A stretch of DNA of 5,429 nt from assembly GCA_016929305.1 (NCBI GenBank), contig JAFGJC010000203.1:1-5429 (forward strand). Direction: 5' to 3'. The stretch comes from a candidate division CSSED10-310 bacterium. GTDB taxonomy: Bacteria > CSSED10-310 > JAFGJC01. A program made the position numbers and the translations under genes. The notes below the pieces were generated by a model. The model worked only from the letters and a program-made list of their open reading frames with translations, was not told the DNA's origin and ran no database searches. Below, piece by piece: positions 1 through 5,424 of the stretch (the first letter of the stretch is position 1; each line of letters begins with the position of its first letter).

Positions 1-75
1 AAGGAAAATGTCCGGAATGCCTATGATGAATCTACCGTAAAAAGTGCCGTTTTTAGTAATATTTTCGATGTTTAG
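1..75 (+). CDS. C-terminal tail of an upstream gene (partial)
   Basis: The frame is open from the window edge and ends at TAG (73-75). It encodes 24 residues, KENVRNAYDESTVKSAVFSN followed by IFDV. The mix of charged, polar and hydrophobic residues looks like real protein, and the other two forward frames meet stops by base 39. It lies in the same frame as the Ig-like ORF that begins at 100, separated from it only by the TAG and eight codons. It is therefore either the end of a separate upstream gene or the N-terminal side of the same, now interrupted, gene. No family can be recognised from so short a piece. Confidence 0.4.
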   Translation, partial: KENVRNAYDESTVKSAVFSNIFDV

Positions 76-99
76 CTATGGCTTTTATCTATATGTGGG

Positions 100-939
100 A
101 TGGTAGTGAAAATAACCCGGATATCTCCGAACGGAGAAGTAACGGAGCAACAGACCGTTACATACCAAGCGACCCTCTCGGGATGGAATCCTCAGCCGAA
201 TCTGACCTGGAATGGAACATCAGGCGGAGCTCAATATTCTTTTAAAGCCGTCACGGGTTTGAACAGCATTAAATGCATCGCTTACAATCCAAAAACCAAA
301 AGGAGCAAAGAATCTCTCGATAGCTTCGAAGCAAAGCCCCTGATTATCAAACCATCGGATATCACTATTTCGCCTGTGAATCCTCTGATTCAAAGTGGCG
401 AAAGCATTTCATTAGTCTGCAGAGTCGGAACAGGCACGCCTGATTTCAAGTATTCATGGTCCGGGCCAAATGGACCGTTAAGCACTACTTCCAGCACTCA
501 TCCGATTGCCAATGCTCAATTCACTGATGACGGTAAGTATACATGCGAGGTATCAAACGCCGCAGGGACGGGATCTGCGACAACGGAATTGAGCGTGAAT
601 CGAAGTCCTGTATTCATAAAGCCAGGGACTGGGTTTATAGTTCCTTTGGGTGGCACCACTACAAAAACACCGGATCATTTTTTCAATGATCCGGATGGTG
701 ACACACTCAGATTCGAAAAATTCAAACCTGAAAGTGATATTTACATTTCAGTATCGACAACGGATAAGATAACATATACACTCAAAGGTTTACAAGAATT
801 CCCTGAAGGCGATCGCCTCGACCTTACAGTAACCGATGGCAAAGGTGGAATTTGTTCAGGATCAACAAGTTATGTGGTTACCAAGCTTCCCGTGCCACGC
901 GCCACAACGATGGAGGCAAAATATTTGAATATGAAATAA
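100..939 (+). CDS. Ig-like/cadherin-like domain surface protein, probably 5'-truncated or decayed
   Basis: This 279-residue ORF consists of beta-sandwich adhesion modules. Residues 1-80 look like a first Ig-type fold. Residues 84-167 form a recognisable I-set-like Ig domain with C107, W120 and the D-G-x-Y-x-C signature at D144 to C149. Residues 170-262 resemble a dystroglycan/cadherin-like domain, with NDPDGDTL near 196-203 and LTVTDGKGG near 242-250. Such modules normally sit in large exported proteins and mediate binding. Here there is no signal peptide, no membrane anchor and no Shine-Dalgarno sequence before the ATG; GTG at 106 is equally unconvincing. An ATG at 78, two bases after the upstream stop, opens MAFIYMWDG in another frame, so a one-base shift near 100-105 would give a better N-terminus. 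The ORF ends with an unremarkable tail after residue 263. That the region is coding is fairly sure; that the gene is intact is doubtful. Confidence 0.7.
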   Translation: MVVKITRISPNGEVTEQQTVTYQATLSGWNPQPNLTWNGTSGGAQYSFKAVTGLNSIKCIAYNPKTKRSKESLDSFEAKPLIIKPSDITISPVNPLIQSGESISLVCRVGTGTPDFKYSWSGPNGPLSTTSSTHPIANAQFTDDGKYTCEVSNAAGTGSATTELSVNRSPVFIKPGTGFIVPLGGTTTKTPDHFFNDPDGDTLRFEKFKPESDIYISVSTTDKITYTLKGLQEFPEGDRLDLTVTDGKGGICSGSTSYVVTKLPVPRATTMEAKYLNMK

Positions 940-1180
940 GGGTGTAGCCTTCATTTCAGACAAAATTTTTGCCTTTTTACCCTCATGAACCTATCCTTGA
1001 TTTCACAATACTGATTCCCGACTTTCTCTCCAAGACGCTCTTGATACCCCGATCATCGAAATGTCAGATACAGGTTCAGATGAGCTTTTGGATGCTATTG
1101 ATCGATATCTCTCTTCCGTCCCCAATTCCAATTTTCAATTGCAATATTTTTATCAATCTTCCCCGCTAGCGACTCAATGA
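940..1180 (+). pseudogene. Probable degraded coding sequence, sense split over frames
   Basis: No ORF with a proper start lies here, but coding-like peptide appears in different frames in succession. One frame reads NKGVAFISDKIFAFLPS up to a TGA at 983-985. The frame through 969 reads FYPHEPILDFTILIPDFLSK up to about 1033. The frame from 1001 to the TGA at 1178-1180 reads DALDTPIIEMSDTGSDELLD, then AIDRYLSSVPNSNFQLQYFY, then QSSPLATQ. The last piece is the most protein-like; it contains one ATG (1061), which has no ribosome binding site. The simplest reading is a gene tail broken by indels, perhaps once continuous with the Ig-like ORF that stops at 939. No family is recognised. A real 39-residue ORF from 1061 is possible but less likely. 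Confidence 0.35.
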
Positions 1181-1287
1181 ATTTCATTAGGCGCGTACTA
1201 TTGTAAAAATCCAAGCATTTCATGAAAATTAAATTTTTTCCATACTTACTCCCATATTGTACTTTGCTAAAACCCCTTCAGAGATAA
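1181..1287. other. AT-rich spacer left of the insertion element
   Basis: This short AT-rich stretch contains the palindrome TTTCATGAAA (1218-1227) and oligo-A/T runs. I see no gene, terminator or clear promoter. It is the left flank of the mobile element, whose inverted repeat begins at 1288. Confidence 0.4.
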
Positions 1288-1312
1288 GGGACGGACTTAC
1301 CTTAATACTTTA
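1288..1312 (+). repeat. Left terminal inverted repeat of the RAYT element
   Basis: GGGACGGACTTA (1288-1299) followed by CCTTAATACTTTA pairs with 2326-2350 at 22 of 25 positions. The inner part overlaps the last codons and the TAA stop (1302-1304) of the transposase, so the repeat is partly coding. Confidence 0.85.
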
Positions 1313-2300
1313 ATGCATTTTGTTTGAATTCAACCGTTGTTATGCCGTATTGTTTCATAAGCCGCTCGCCCTCATTCAACATCCGTGACACTGCCGGACT
1401 CTGTATCCTGAAAAATTCTGCCACCTGTATCAGTGGTATCCCATACTGGCGATGTGACAACGCTGCCACTATTTTCCTCAGTGCGGAAATCTCATTGTTG
1501 CGTGCTCGACGATATATTTGAGCATATGTAATGCCCATTTGACGGCAGATATCGACTGCTATCTTTTCTACGGTCACACCATTCTTACCATATTCCGACA
1601 ACTTTAACCGTCTGACAGTATCGTTCTCGATCGCTTTTTTCACGAATTCCTGATCTCCGATAACCCAACACTGATACTCTTTTTTGTCCGCCGAACCTTT
1701 GTTACTCTTTCGAATGGTGTTCAGAAATTCAACATTCTCCCCCTTCTCGATCCCTTCAACGATATGTTTGCGATATCCATTCGTTGTCGATTCCCCTTTA
1801 ACGGTAAAACGCTTGAGAATATCCTTTTTATTTTGAAAACGGTTCTCCTGTAATCCCACCAGTACCGAATGACCGATCCACGGGTACCGATCCAAATCTT
1901 CGATTGTCTTACAAATACCCGCACGTATCGGATTCAAATGAACATATCGTACTAACTGCTCTATATAATATTGATCTTGTGTCACGATCGATTTATATCT
2001 GTTTTGAAATACATACCCCCTGCGCTTGTATCTCTTTTGATAATACATCGCATACGATGTATTTAATCGCCGCATAAAAATTCCCAACGGCTCTTCGTTC
2101 GTACGAAGTAATAGATGGTAATGATTTTCCATGACGACCCACGCGTAACATCTATGGCCGCTTCTGTCCAAATACTTCGCCAGTAATAATACAAAAAAGC
2201 TTCTATCTTCATCATCAATGAAGATTTTGCGCCCATCAATACCATGTGCCATAACATGGTGGATGGCACCGGGTATGAGTAATCTCGCTTTTCTCGGCAT
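1302..2300 (-). CDS. REP-associated tyrosine transposase (RAYT; Y1/HUH IS200-like superfamily)
   Basis: This 332-residue protein is predicted to be a single-strand DNA transposase that cuts hairpin-bounded DNA through a tyrosine intermediate. Its opening, MPRKARLLIPGAIHHVMAHG, is typical of the family. The metal-binding HUH motif is H60-Y61-H62 in MENHYHLLLRT. Y119 in RYVHLNPIRAG is the likely catalytic tyrosine, by analogy with DYIYINP in the E. coli RAYT. GYVFQNRYKS (95-104) is another conserved block. Residues from about 213 form an extra C-terminal region ending in a helix-turn-helix-like segment (about 284-312, including IPLIQVAEFFRIQSPAVSRM). This resembles the DnaA C-terminal-type DNA-binding domain seen in longer RAYTs. 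The frame is uninterrupted and all key residues are present, so it may be active. The only purine-rich stretch upstream, GGAAGGG, lies about 18 bases from the ATG, too far for an ideal ribosome binding site, which suggests weak translation. Confidence 0.93.
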   Translation of the reverse strand: MPRKARLLIPGAIHHVMAHGIDGRKIFIDDEDRSFFVLLLAKYLDRSGHRCYAWVVMENHYHLLLRTNEEPLGIFMRRLNTSYAMYYQKRYKRRGYVFQNRYKSIVTQDQYYIEQLVRYVHLNPIRAGICKTIEDLDRYPWIGHSVLVGLQENRFQNKKDILKRFTVKGESTTNGYRKHIVEGIEKGENVEFLNTIRKSNKGSADKKEYQCWVIGDQEFVKKAIENDTVRRLKLSEYGKNGVTVEKIAVDICRQMGITYAQIYRRARNNEISALRKIVAALSHRQYGIPLIQVAEFFRIQSPAVSRMLNEGERLMKQYGITTVEFKQNALKY

Positions 2301-2325
2301 ATAAAAAAATAATTAACGCCCTTCC

Positions 2326-2350
2326 TAAAGTAATAAAATAAGTCCGTCCC
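2326..2350 (-). repeat. Right terminal inverted repeat of the RAYT element
   Basis: TAAGTCCGTCCC (2339-2350) is the exact complement of the outer left repeat, and 2326-2338 extends the match at 10 of 13 positions. It lies 25 bases upstream of the transposase start codon, so it may overlap the transposase promoter region. Confidence 0.85.
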
Positions 2351-2794
2351 TGATTTACGCAATGAAGTCAATTTTAACGATTTTTATTGGATTTTCCAAG
2401 GGTTTGCCGTTTTCATCCGCTTTCTGTTTCGAAATTGAAATATTCATCAAAAATAATACATGAAATGACTGAAAAAAAAGTTTTTGGTTCCTCTTGACAC
2501 GCTTTGGATCTGCGTATTCCGGCTTGCAGATGAGACTAAGATAGTGAAATTAAGTATTTCAGACCCGGTGTACGAATGACTTTCTTTTCCGATCAGCCAT
2601 CATGAATTCTATCGTCTTTGTATACTGATGTAATGAAAATGTAATCGAATGTATCCAACGATACGTTTGGATGTTCCTGATATCGATCGTATTTTTTTTA
2701 ATCGGTTATCATCTCCTGCGTATCGTCCGAGATAGTCAAATAGGAACTATGCGTTACGAGTAGATTTGCGTATCGCCCATGTATTGAACAACAG

Positions 2795-2823
2795 TGAAGA
2801 GGGAGGTTCCCTCGTGGTATATT
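2795..2823 (+). promoter_or_regulatory. Putative LamG promoter with operator-like dyad
   Basis: TATATT (2818-2823) matches the -10 consensus at five of six positions and would start transcription about 28 bases before the start codon. The hexamer 17 bases upstream, TGAAGA (2795-2800), is a poor -35. TTGAAC (2784-2789) is better but 28 bases away. Between them lies the perfect dyad GAGGGA-GGT-TCCCTC (2799-2813), in the place where a repressor or activator could act. The poor -35 fits activator dependence. This assignment is by inspection only. Confidence 0.35.
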
Positions 2824-2843
2824 CATTCCAATCATTCAAAACT

Positions 2844-2850
2844 AAAGGAG
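2844..2850 (+). promoter_or_regulatory. Ribosome binding site of the LamG gene
   Basis: AAAGGAG lies seven bases before the ATG at 2858, which is optimal spacing. It favours that ATG over the in-frame ATG at 2864. Confidence 0.8.
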
Positions 2851-2857
2851 TAGGCGT

Positions 2858-4366
2858 ATGATTATGAGTTTTACACACTATCAGAATAAAACGCGACGGA
2901 CCGCTTGCATCGGAGGCTTGGCATTACTTCTCTGCGGAGGCGTTTTCAGTTCATTTTCGGCGAATAAGCCGTTTCCCATAGCATTCTGGAATTTTAAATC
3001 GGGAGGTTTGACTGCCGGAGGAGTAAATACTCACCAGGCATTCAAGGTCGACGATCTGAGCGGCTATGGCAACCATCTCTATCAACTGGTTCCCGAAATT
3101 ATAGCACCATCTCTGGTGAACCACGAAACGACGCCACCTCAGCCCGACCGGGACCATGCTGTTCATTTTCCGGTAGATTGGTGGGAGGATCGTCTTTTCG
3201 CACACCATTCGATATCACTGTCTCTCGGCGAAGGCGACTTTTCCTTTAGTTGCTGGGTGAAGACCGATTCAAAGCAAACCCGCAACACGATACTCGACAA
3301 AAGATCCGAGCAGAACGGCGTGACCATAGGATATCATTTTGTAATACAGGAAGGCAAACCGTGCGTACAGATCGCCAACGGCGTGATCGGGACTCAGAAC
3401 CTTACATACACAAATTACAACGCAAAAGATTCCGTCTTCGACGGCAAATGGCATCATATCGCCATAACCGTCGACCGAGACAATCCTCTCCATGGAGTCA
3501 AATTCTATGTGGATGGAGTCGATGTCGGCTCCGCAAACATGATTGACAATCCTCACGGCGATGATCCGACGGACAGGATGGGCAATATCGACAATGACGT
3601 GCCGCTACTGGTCGGAAGGCACATGGGCATGGCAGACTCTGACTTCACCGGATTGTTTGACGAATTAGCAATATATAATCAGGTGCTCAGTCCCGAATTT
3701 ATCAAAGTTGAACTTTACGAAGGATATACAGTTCCGATGAAGGCCCTGTGGAACTTCGACATGAACAACGGCGAAGACGAGTGTAATTTTTCTCCGGAAG
3801 GCACCTTCTCCGGAACCTCGCCGGTTTACGAATCGGACGCAAACGACTATGCCCTGTATTGCAGCGACAACAACCACTTCCGGGTGACCGACAATTCCGC
3901 CATCGACTTTGGCACCGATGATTTCACGATTTCGTTTAGGATCAAACCGACGTACTCCAGCTCGAGGACATGGCGTTATATCATGGATAAACGAGAGTAC
4001 TCGAGCGGGACGATGACAGGATACTGCGTTCGTCTGAAACAAAATTCGATTGCGCTGGGACTTGCAAGCGGCAGCGGAACCGCGATCTACTCGTGCTCCA
4101 TGGGCACTGCGCTGTATGACGGAGACTGGCATACGGTGACCATAACCGTGGACAGGGATGATGTTTCAGGATTGAAATTTTACTTCGATGGCAACTTGAA
4201 GGGCACCAGCAATCCGACCGATATGAATTACAACATCAGCAATTCCAGCGATCTTTTTGTTGGAACGTCGGGCTCCATCGCCAGCGGCTTCAATGGGTAT
4301 GTGGACAGGATCAGGCTTTACAGCCAGGTGGTTCCACATTATGTGATTTTCTCAAACAATGACTAG
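2858..4366 (+). CDS. Secreted protein with two LamG/concanavalin-like domains
   Basis: This 502-residue protein has an N-terminal signal peptide: basic KTRR (11-14), hydrophobic core IGGLALLLCGGVF (18-30) and a likely signal peptidase I site after SSFSA (35). Two LamG-type jelly-roll domains follow. In the first (about 40-290), FSFSCWVKT, WHHIAITVDRDN (199 on), KFYVDG (215-220) and FDELAIYNQVLSPEF (267-281) are the family's hallmark strands. The second (about 294-490) repeats them as FTISFRIKP, WHTVTITVDRDD (424-435), KFYFDG (440-445) and YVDRIRLYSQ (481-490). LamG domains usually bind carbohydrate or protein ligands. No catalytic module, membrane anchor, PEP-CTERM or other sorting signal is seen, so it is probably released or periplasmic. 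The second domain lacks the closing LSxxEF segment and stops 12 residues after its last strand. It is a single-gene unit with its own ribosome binding site and terminator. The ligand is unknown. Confidence 0.92.
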   Translation: MIMSFTHYQNKTRRTACIGGLALLLCGGVFSSFSANKPFPIAFWNFKSGGLTAGGVNTHQAFKVDDLSGYGNHLYQLVPEIIAPSLVNHETTPPQPDRDHAVHFPVDWWEDRLFAHHSISLSLGEGDFSFSCWVKTDSKQTRNTILDKRSEQNGVTIGYHFVIQEGKPCVQIANGVIGTQNLTYTNYNAKDSVFDGKWHHIAITVDRDNPLHGVKFYVDGVDVGSANMIDNPHGDDPTDRMGNIDNDVPLLVGRHMGMADSDFTGLFDELAIYNQVLSPEFIKVELYEGYTVPMKALWNFDMNNGEDECNFSPEGTFSGTSPVYESDANDYALYCSDNNHFRVTDNSAIDFGTDDFTISFRIKPTYSSSRTWRYIMDKREYSSGTMTGYCVRLKQNSIALGLASGSGTAIYSCSMGTALYDGDWHTVTITVDRDDVSGLKFYFDGNLKGTSNPTDMNYNISNSSDLFVGTSGSIASGFNGYVDRIRLYSQVVPHYVIFSNND

Positions 4367-4376
4367 GATTGCATCG

Positions 4377-4417
4377 TGCCACCGGTGCCGTTTTCCACCG
4401 GTGGCAATCTCTTCTTA
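4377..4417 (+). terminator. Intrinsic-type terminator after the LamG gene
   Basis: A perfect 11-bp stem (TGCCACCGGTG at 4377-4387 with CACCGGTGGCA at 4396-4406) encloses an 8-base loop. It starts ten bases after the stop codon. The following ATCTCTTCTT is pyrimidine-rich rather than a pure T run, so termination may be imperfect. GATTGC (4367-4372) could alternatively pair with GCAATC (4404-4409). Confidence 0.75.
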
Positions 4418-4422
4418 CCCGA

Positions 4423-4446
4423 ACGGAATTTCTATCAAATTCACGT
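4423..4446 (+). other. Hairpin in the convergent intergenic region
   Basis: GAATTT (4426-4431) and AAATTC (4437-4442) form a 6-bp stem around CTATC. ACG (4423-4425) and CGT (4444-4446) extend it to 9 bp across one bulged A (4443). Function is unknown; it lies between the two terminators. Confidence 0.4.
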
Positions 4447-4500
4447 AGAAAAAACCATGCACACGATGAAATCCAGAAGCGACAAATTAGACATCCTCTC

Positions 4501-4516
4501 GACGATGAAAATCGTC
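4501..4516 (+). other. GAAA-tetraloop hairpin in the convergent intergenic region
   Basis: GACGAT and ATCGTC form a perfect 6-bp stem closed by GAAA, a stable GNRA loop on the plus strand. A smaller stem, CGATT-TTT-AATCG, follows at 4544-4556. No gene or known RNA family is recognised. Confidence 0.4.
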
Positions 4517-4560
4517 ACCGTTGTCTCGTCTCATCGGGAAATTCGATTTTTAATCGGGAG

Positions 4561-4586
4561 AAAAAATCTGCTCCTGCGCAAGCAGA
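4561..4586 (-). terminator. Intrinsic terminator of the GNAT gene
   Basis: Read on the minus strand, TCTGCT and AGCAGA (4581-4586 and 4567-4572) pair around an 8-base loop and are followed directly by six U residues (4566-4561). It begins 24 bases past the GNAT stop codon, the usual place and form for a Rho-independent terminator. Confidence 0.75.
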
Positions 4587-4610
4587 TGGAGAAATTGCCT
4601 AAAAAGGAGA

Positions 4611-5153
4611 TCAATCCAGCCGGTTGATATGGTCCTGACGCTGTAATGAATAGACAACATGTTTCATTGTTATGGGAAAATTCTTCAACTTCTTGTCATA
4701 TTCAAACAATTTTTTCATGCCGATTTTTTCAGCAACCCCGATCGAGGGGCTGTTTTCAACTGCCGTGTGAATAAAAATCTCCGGCAGGTTCAGTTCTTTA
4801 AAACCAAAACACACGCACGCTGTTGCCGCCTCCGATGCATAGCCCATGCGCCACTTATCTTTCCTGATATGATAGCCGATCTCGGGAACGATGGAACCGT
4901 TGATGTTCTGCAGCGAGATTCCACATTGACCGATGAATTCACCAGTTTCCCGCAGTTCCACTGCCCATAATCCGAAATGATTTATTGTATAACTGTCCAT
5001 CGACCGTTTTATCCACAACTGGACCTGTTCACGATTGTAGACTGCAGGATAATAGCGCATGGTTTCCGGATCGGAAAGAATTGCATAGAGCCCATCAAGA
5101 TCGTTCAGAGTCAGTTCTCGTAGGCAAAGACGATGTGTTTCGATAATGCTCAT
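4611..5153 (-). CDS. GNAT-family N-acetyltransferase (RimJ/RimL type)
   Basis: This 180-residue cytoplasmic enzyme is predicted to move the acetyl group of acetyl-CoA to an amine. Its start, IIETHRLCLRELTLNDLDGL (3-22), is the standard beginning of the Acetyltransf_3/RimJ-RimL group. WAVELRETGEFIGQCGI (63-79) and EIGYHIRKDKWRMGYASEA (91-109) follow; R102-x-x-G-Y-A is the pyrophosphate-binding loop of motif A. ENSPSIGVAEKIGM (133-146) is the conserved C-terminal motif. The length is normal and no key residue is missing. The ATG at 5153 is supported by AGAGGA nine bases upstream. The gene is convergent with the LamG gene, ends at an intrinsic terminator and appears monocistronic. The substrate (ribosomal protein N-terminus, polyamine, antibiotic or other) cannot be told from sequence or context. 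Confidence 0.92.
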   Translation of the reverse strand: MSIIETHRLCLRELTLNDLDGLYAILSDPETMRYYPAVYNREQVQLWIKRSMDSYTINHFGLWAVELRETGEFIGQCGISLQNINGSIVPEIGYHIRKDKWRMGYASEAATACVCFGFKELNLPEIFIHTAVENSPSIGVAEKIGMKKLFEYDKKLKNFPITMKHVVYSLQRQDHINRLD

Positions 5154-5162
5154 TTTATCCGT

Positions 5163-5168
5163 TCCTCT
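5163..5168 (-). promoter_or_regulatory. Ribosome binding site of the GNAT gene
   Basis: On the minus strand AGAGGA lies nine bases before the ATG. This is good spacing and fixes the start at 5153. Confidence 0.7.
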
Positions 5169-5283
5169 ATTAATAAAAAAAATTCATCCGTCCAGTGCAG
5201 CTTGGTGTTCGCAGGGAATTTTTTCGTCTATGGCTTTCATTGTGGGAAAATACAAACCAAACAGGTGATAATTTTTCAGCCAG
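5169..5283. other. GNAT upstream spacer
   Basis: This AT-rich stretch must carry the GNAT promoter, if the gene has its own. I could not find a convincing paired -35 and -10 on the minus strand. No gene is supported on either strand. Confidence 0.35.
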
Positions 5284-5324
5284 GTTGTGTAATCCCGCCC
5301 AATAATTGGGTTGGATTACACAAC
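5284..5324. repeat. Long palindrome, 12-bp perfect outer arms
   Basis: GTTGTGTAATCC (5284-5295) is perfectly complementary to GGATTACACAAC (5313-5324). Inside, after a 2x2 internal loop (CG opposite TT), CCCAA and TTGGG pair around TAA. The whole folds into a near-complete 41-base hairpin. On the plus strand it is followed by GATTTTT, giving terminator form, but no plus-strand gene ends here. On the minus strand it lies about 130 bases upstream of the GNAT start. Confidence 0.8.
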
Positions 5325-5358
5325 GATTTTTACCGTATATACTGCGAACGGGTAAATC
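5325..5358. repeat. Imperfect hairpin between the two palindromes
   Basis: GATTTTTACC (5325-5334) can pair with GGTAAATC (5351-5358) if two T residues bulge. It abuts the first palindrome directly. A TATACT (5338-5343) in its loop resembles a -10 box but has no good -35. Confidence 0.35.
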
Positions 5359-5373
5359 TTTAACATTTTAATC

Positions 5374-5424
5374 ATCATAACAAATTGAATATCAATGCTT
5401 TAATGATATTCAATTTGTTATGAT
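5374..5424. repeat. Perfect 21-bp inverted repeat with 9-base spacer
   Basis: Bases 5374-5394 (beginning ATCATAACAAATTG) are an exact reverse complement of 5404-5424 (ending CAATTTGTTATGAT). The spacer is ATGCTTTAA. The arms are AT-rich and neither side has the T-tract of an intrinsic terminator. It could be a cruciform-forming operator, a non-autonomous mobile repeat or the edge of another element; the window ends five bases later. Confidence 0.85.

Larger units (their letters stand above)
1288..2350 (-). mobile_element. RAYT/IS200-like element with GGGACGGAC terminal inverted repeats
   Basis: The element is about 1.06 kb long: one complete Y1 transposase gene bounded by an inverted repeat. 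The outer 12 bases are perfect (GGGACGGACTTA at 1288-1299; its complement at 2339-2350). Thirteen further bases on each side match at 10 positions, giving 22 of 25. Apart from the transposase there is only a short leader between the right repeat and the start codon. I see no target-site duplication in the flanks, as expected for HUH/Y1 transposition, which does not generate one. From general knowledge, a GGGACGGAC motif commonly flanks REP-associated tyrosine transposases in diverse bacteria. The exact outer ends are inferred from the symmetry alone. Confidence 0.82.
2351..2857. other. 507-base non-coding region upstream of the LamG gene
   Basis: No coding sequence is visible on either strand. 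It holds a perfect TTGACA (2494-2499) without a good -10 at normal spacing (best candidate TATTCC, 2515-2520). A weak hairpin has arms ATCCAA (2653-2658) and TTGGAT (2667-2672). Three copies of a TGCGTAT-type motif occur at 2511, 2717 and 2767. A perfect dyad and a TATATT box lie close to the LamG gene. The length suggests a regulated promoter or a long leader for that gene, or leftover flank from the insertion. Confidence 0.5.

Noticed and set aside
969..1169. 66-residue ORF from a TTG codon
   Set aside because: It has no ribosome binding site, and only its first third looks like protein. After about 1033 the better coding signal lies in another frame, so I describe the region as a degraded gene.
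2063..2371. 102-residue minus-strand ORF across the transposase start
   Set aside because: It overlaps the clearly coding transposase frame and crosses the terminal inverted repeat. It is a shadow frame with no family resemblance.
2494..2520. Strong promoter from the perfect TTGACA
   Set aside because: No acceptable -10 hexamer lies 16-18 bases downstream. TATTCC at 15 bases matches only three of six positions, so I mention it in the spacer entry without calling a promoter.
2858..2950. Lipoprotein or Tat signal in the LamG protein
   Set aside because: The cysteine after LALLL has leucine at -1, not the small residue of a lipobox. The RR at 13-14 lacks the rest of the twin-arginine motif. 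The SSFSA site fits signal peptidase I better.
4369..4627. Two overlapping plus-strand ORFs (4369-4602 and 4376-4627) after the LamG gene
   Set aside because: Their starts lie at or inside the LamG terminator hairpin and they lack ribosome binding sites. Their ends run through the minus-strand GNAT terminator, and one overlaps the GNAT gene end. The protein sequences are unlike any known domain.
5284..5324. Integron attC-like site suggested by GTTGTGT...ACACAAC ends
   Set aside because: The core does not fit the GTTRRRY and RYYYAAC consensus. There is no integrase and no series of cassettes in view.
5133..5363. 76-residue plus-strand ORF antisense to the GNAT start
   Set aside because: It overlaps the GNAT start and ribosome binding site and runs through the palindrome at 5284-5324. 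It has no ribosome binding site, and its composition is not protein-like.
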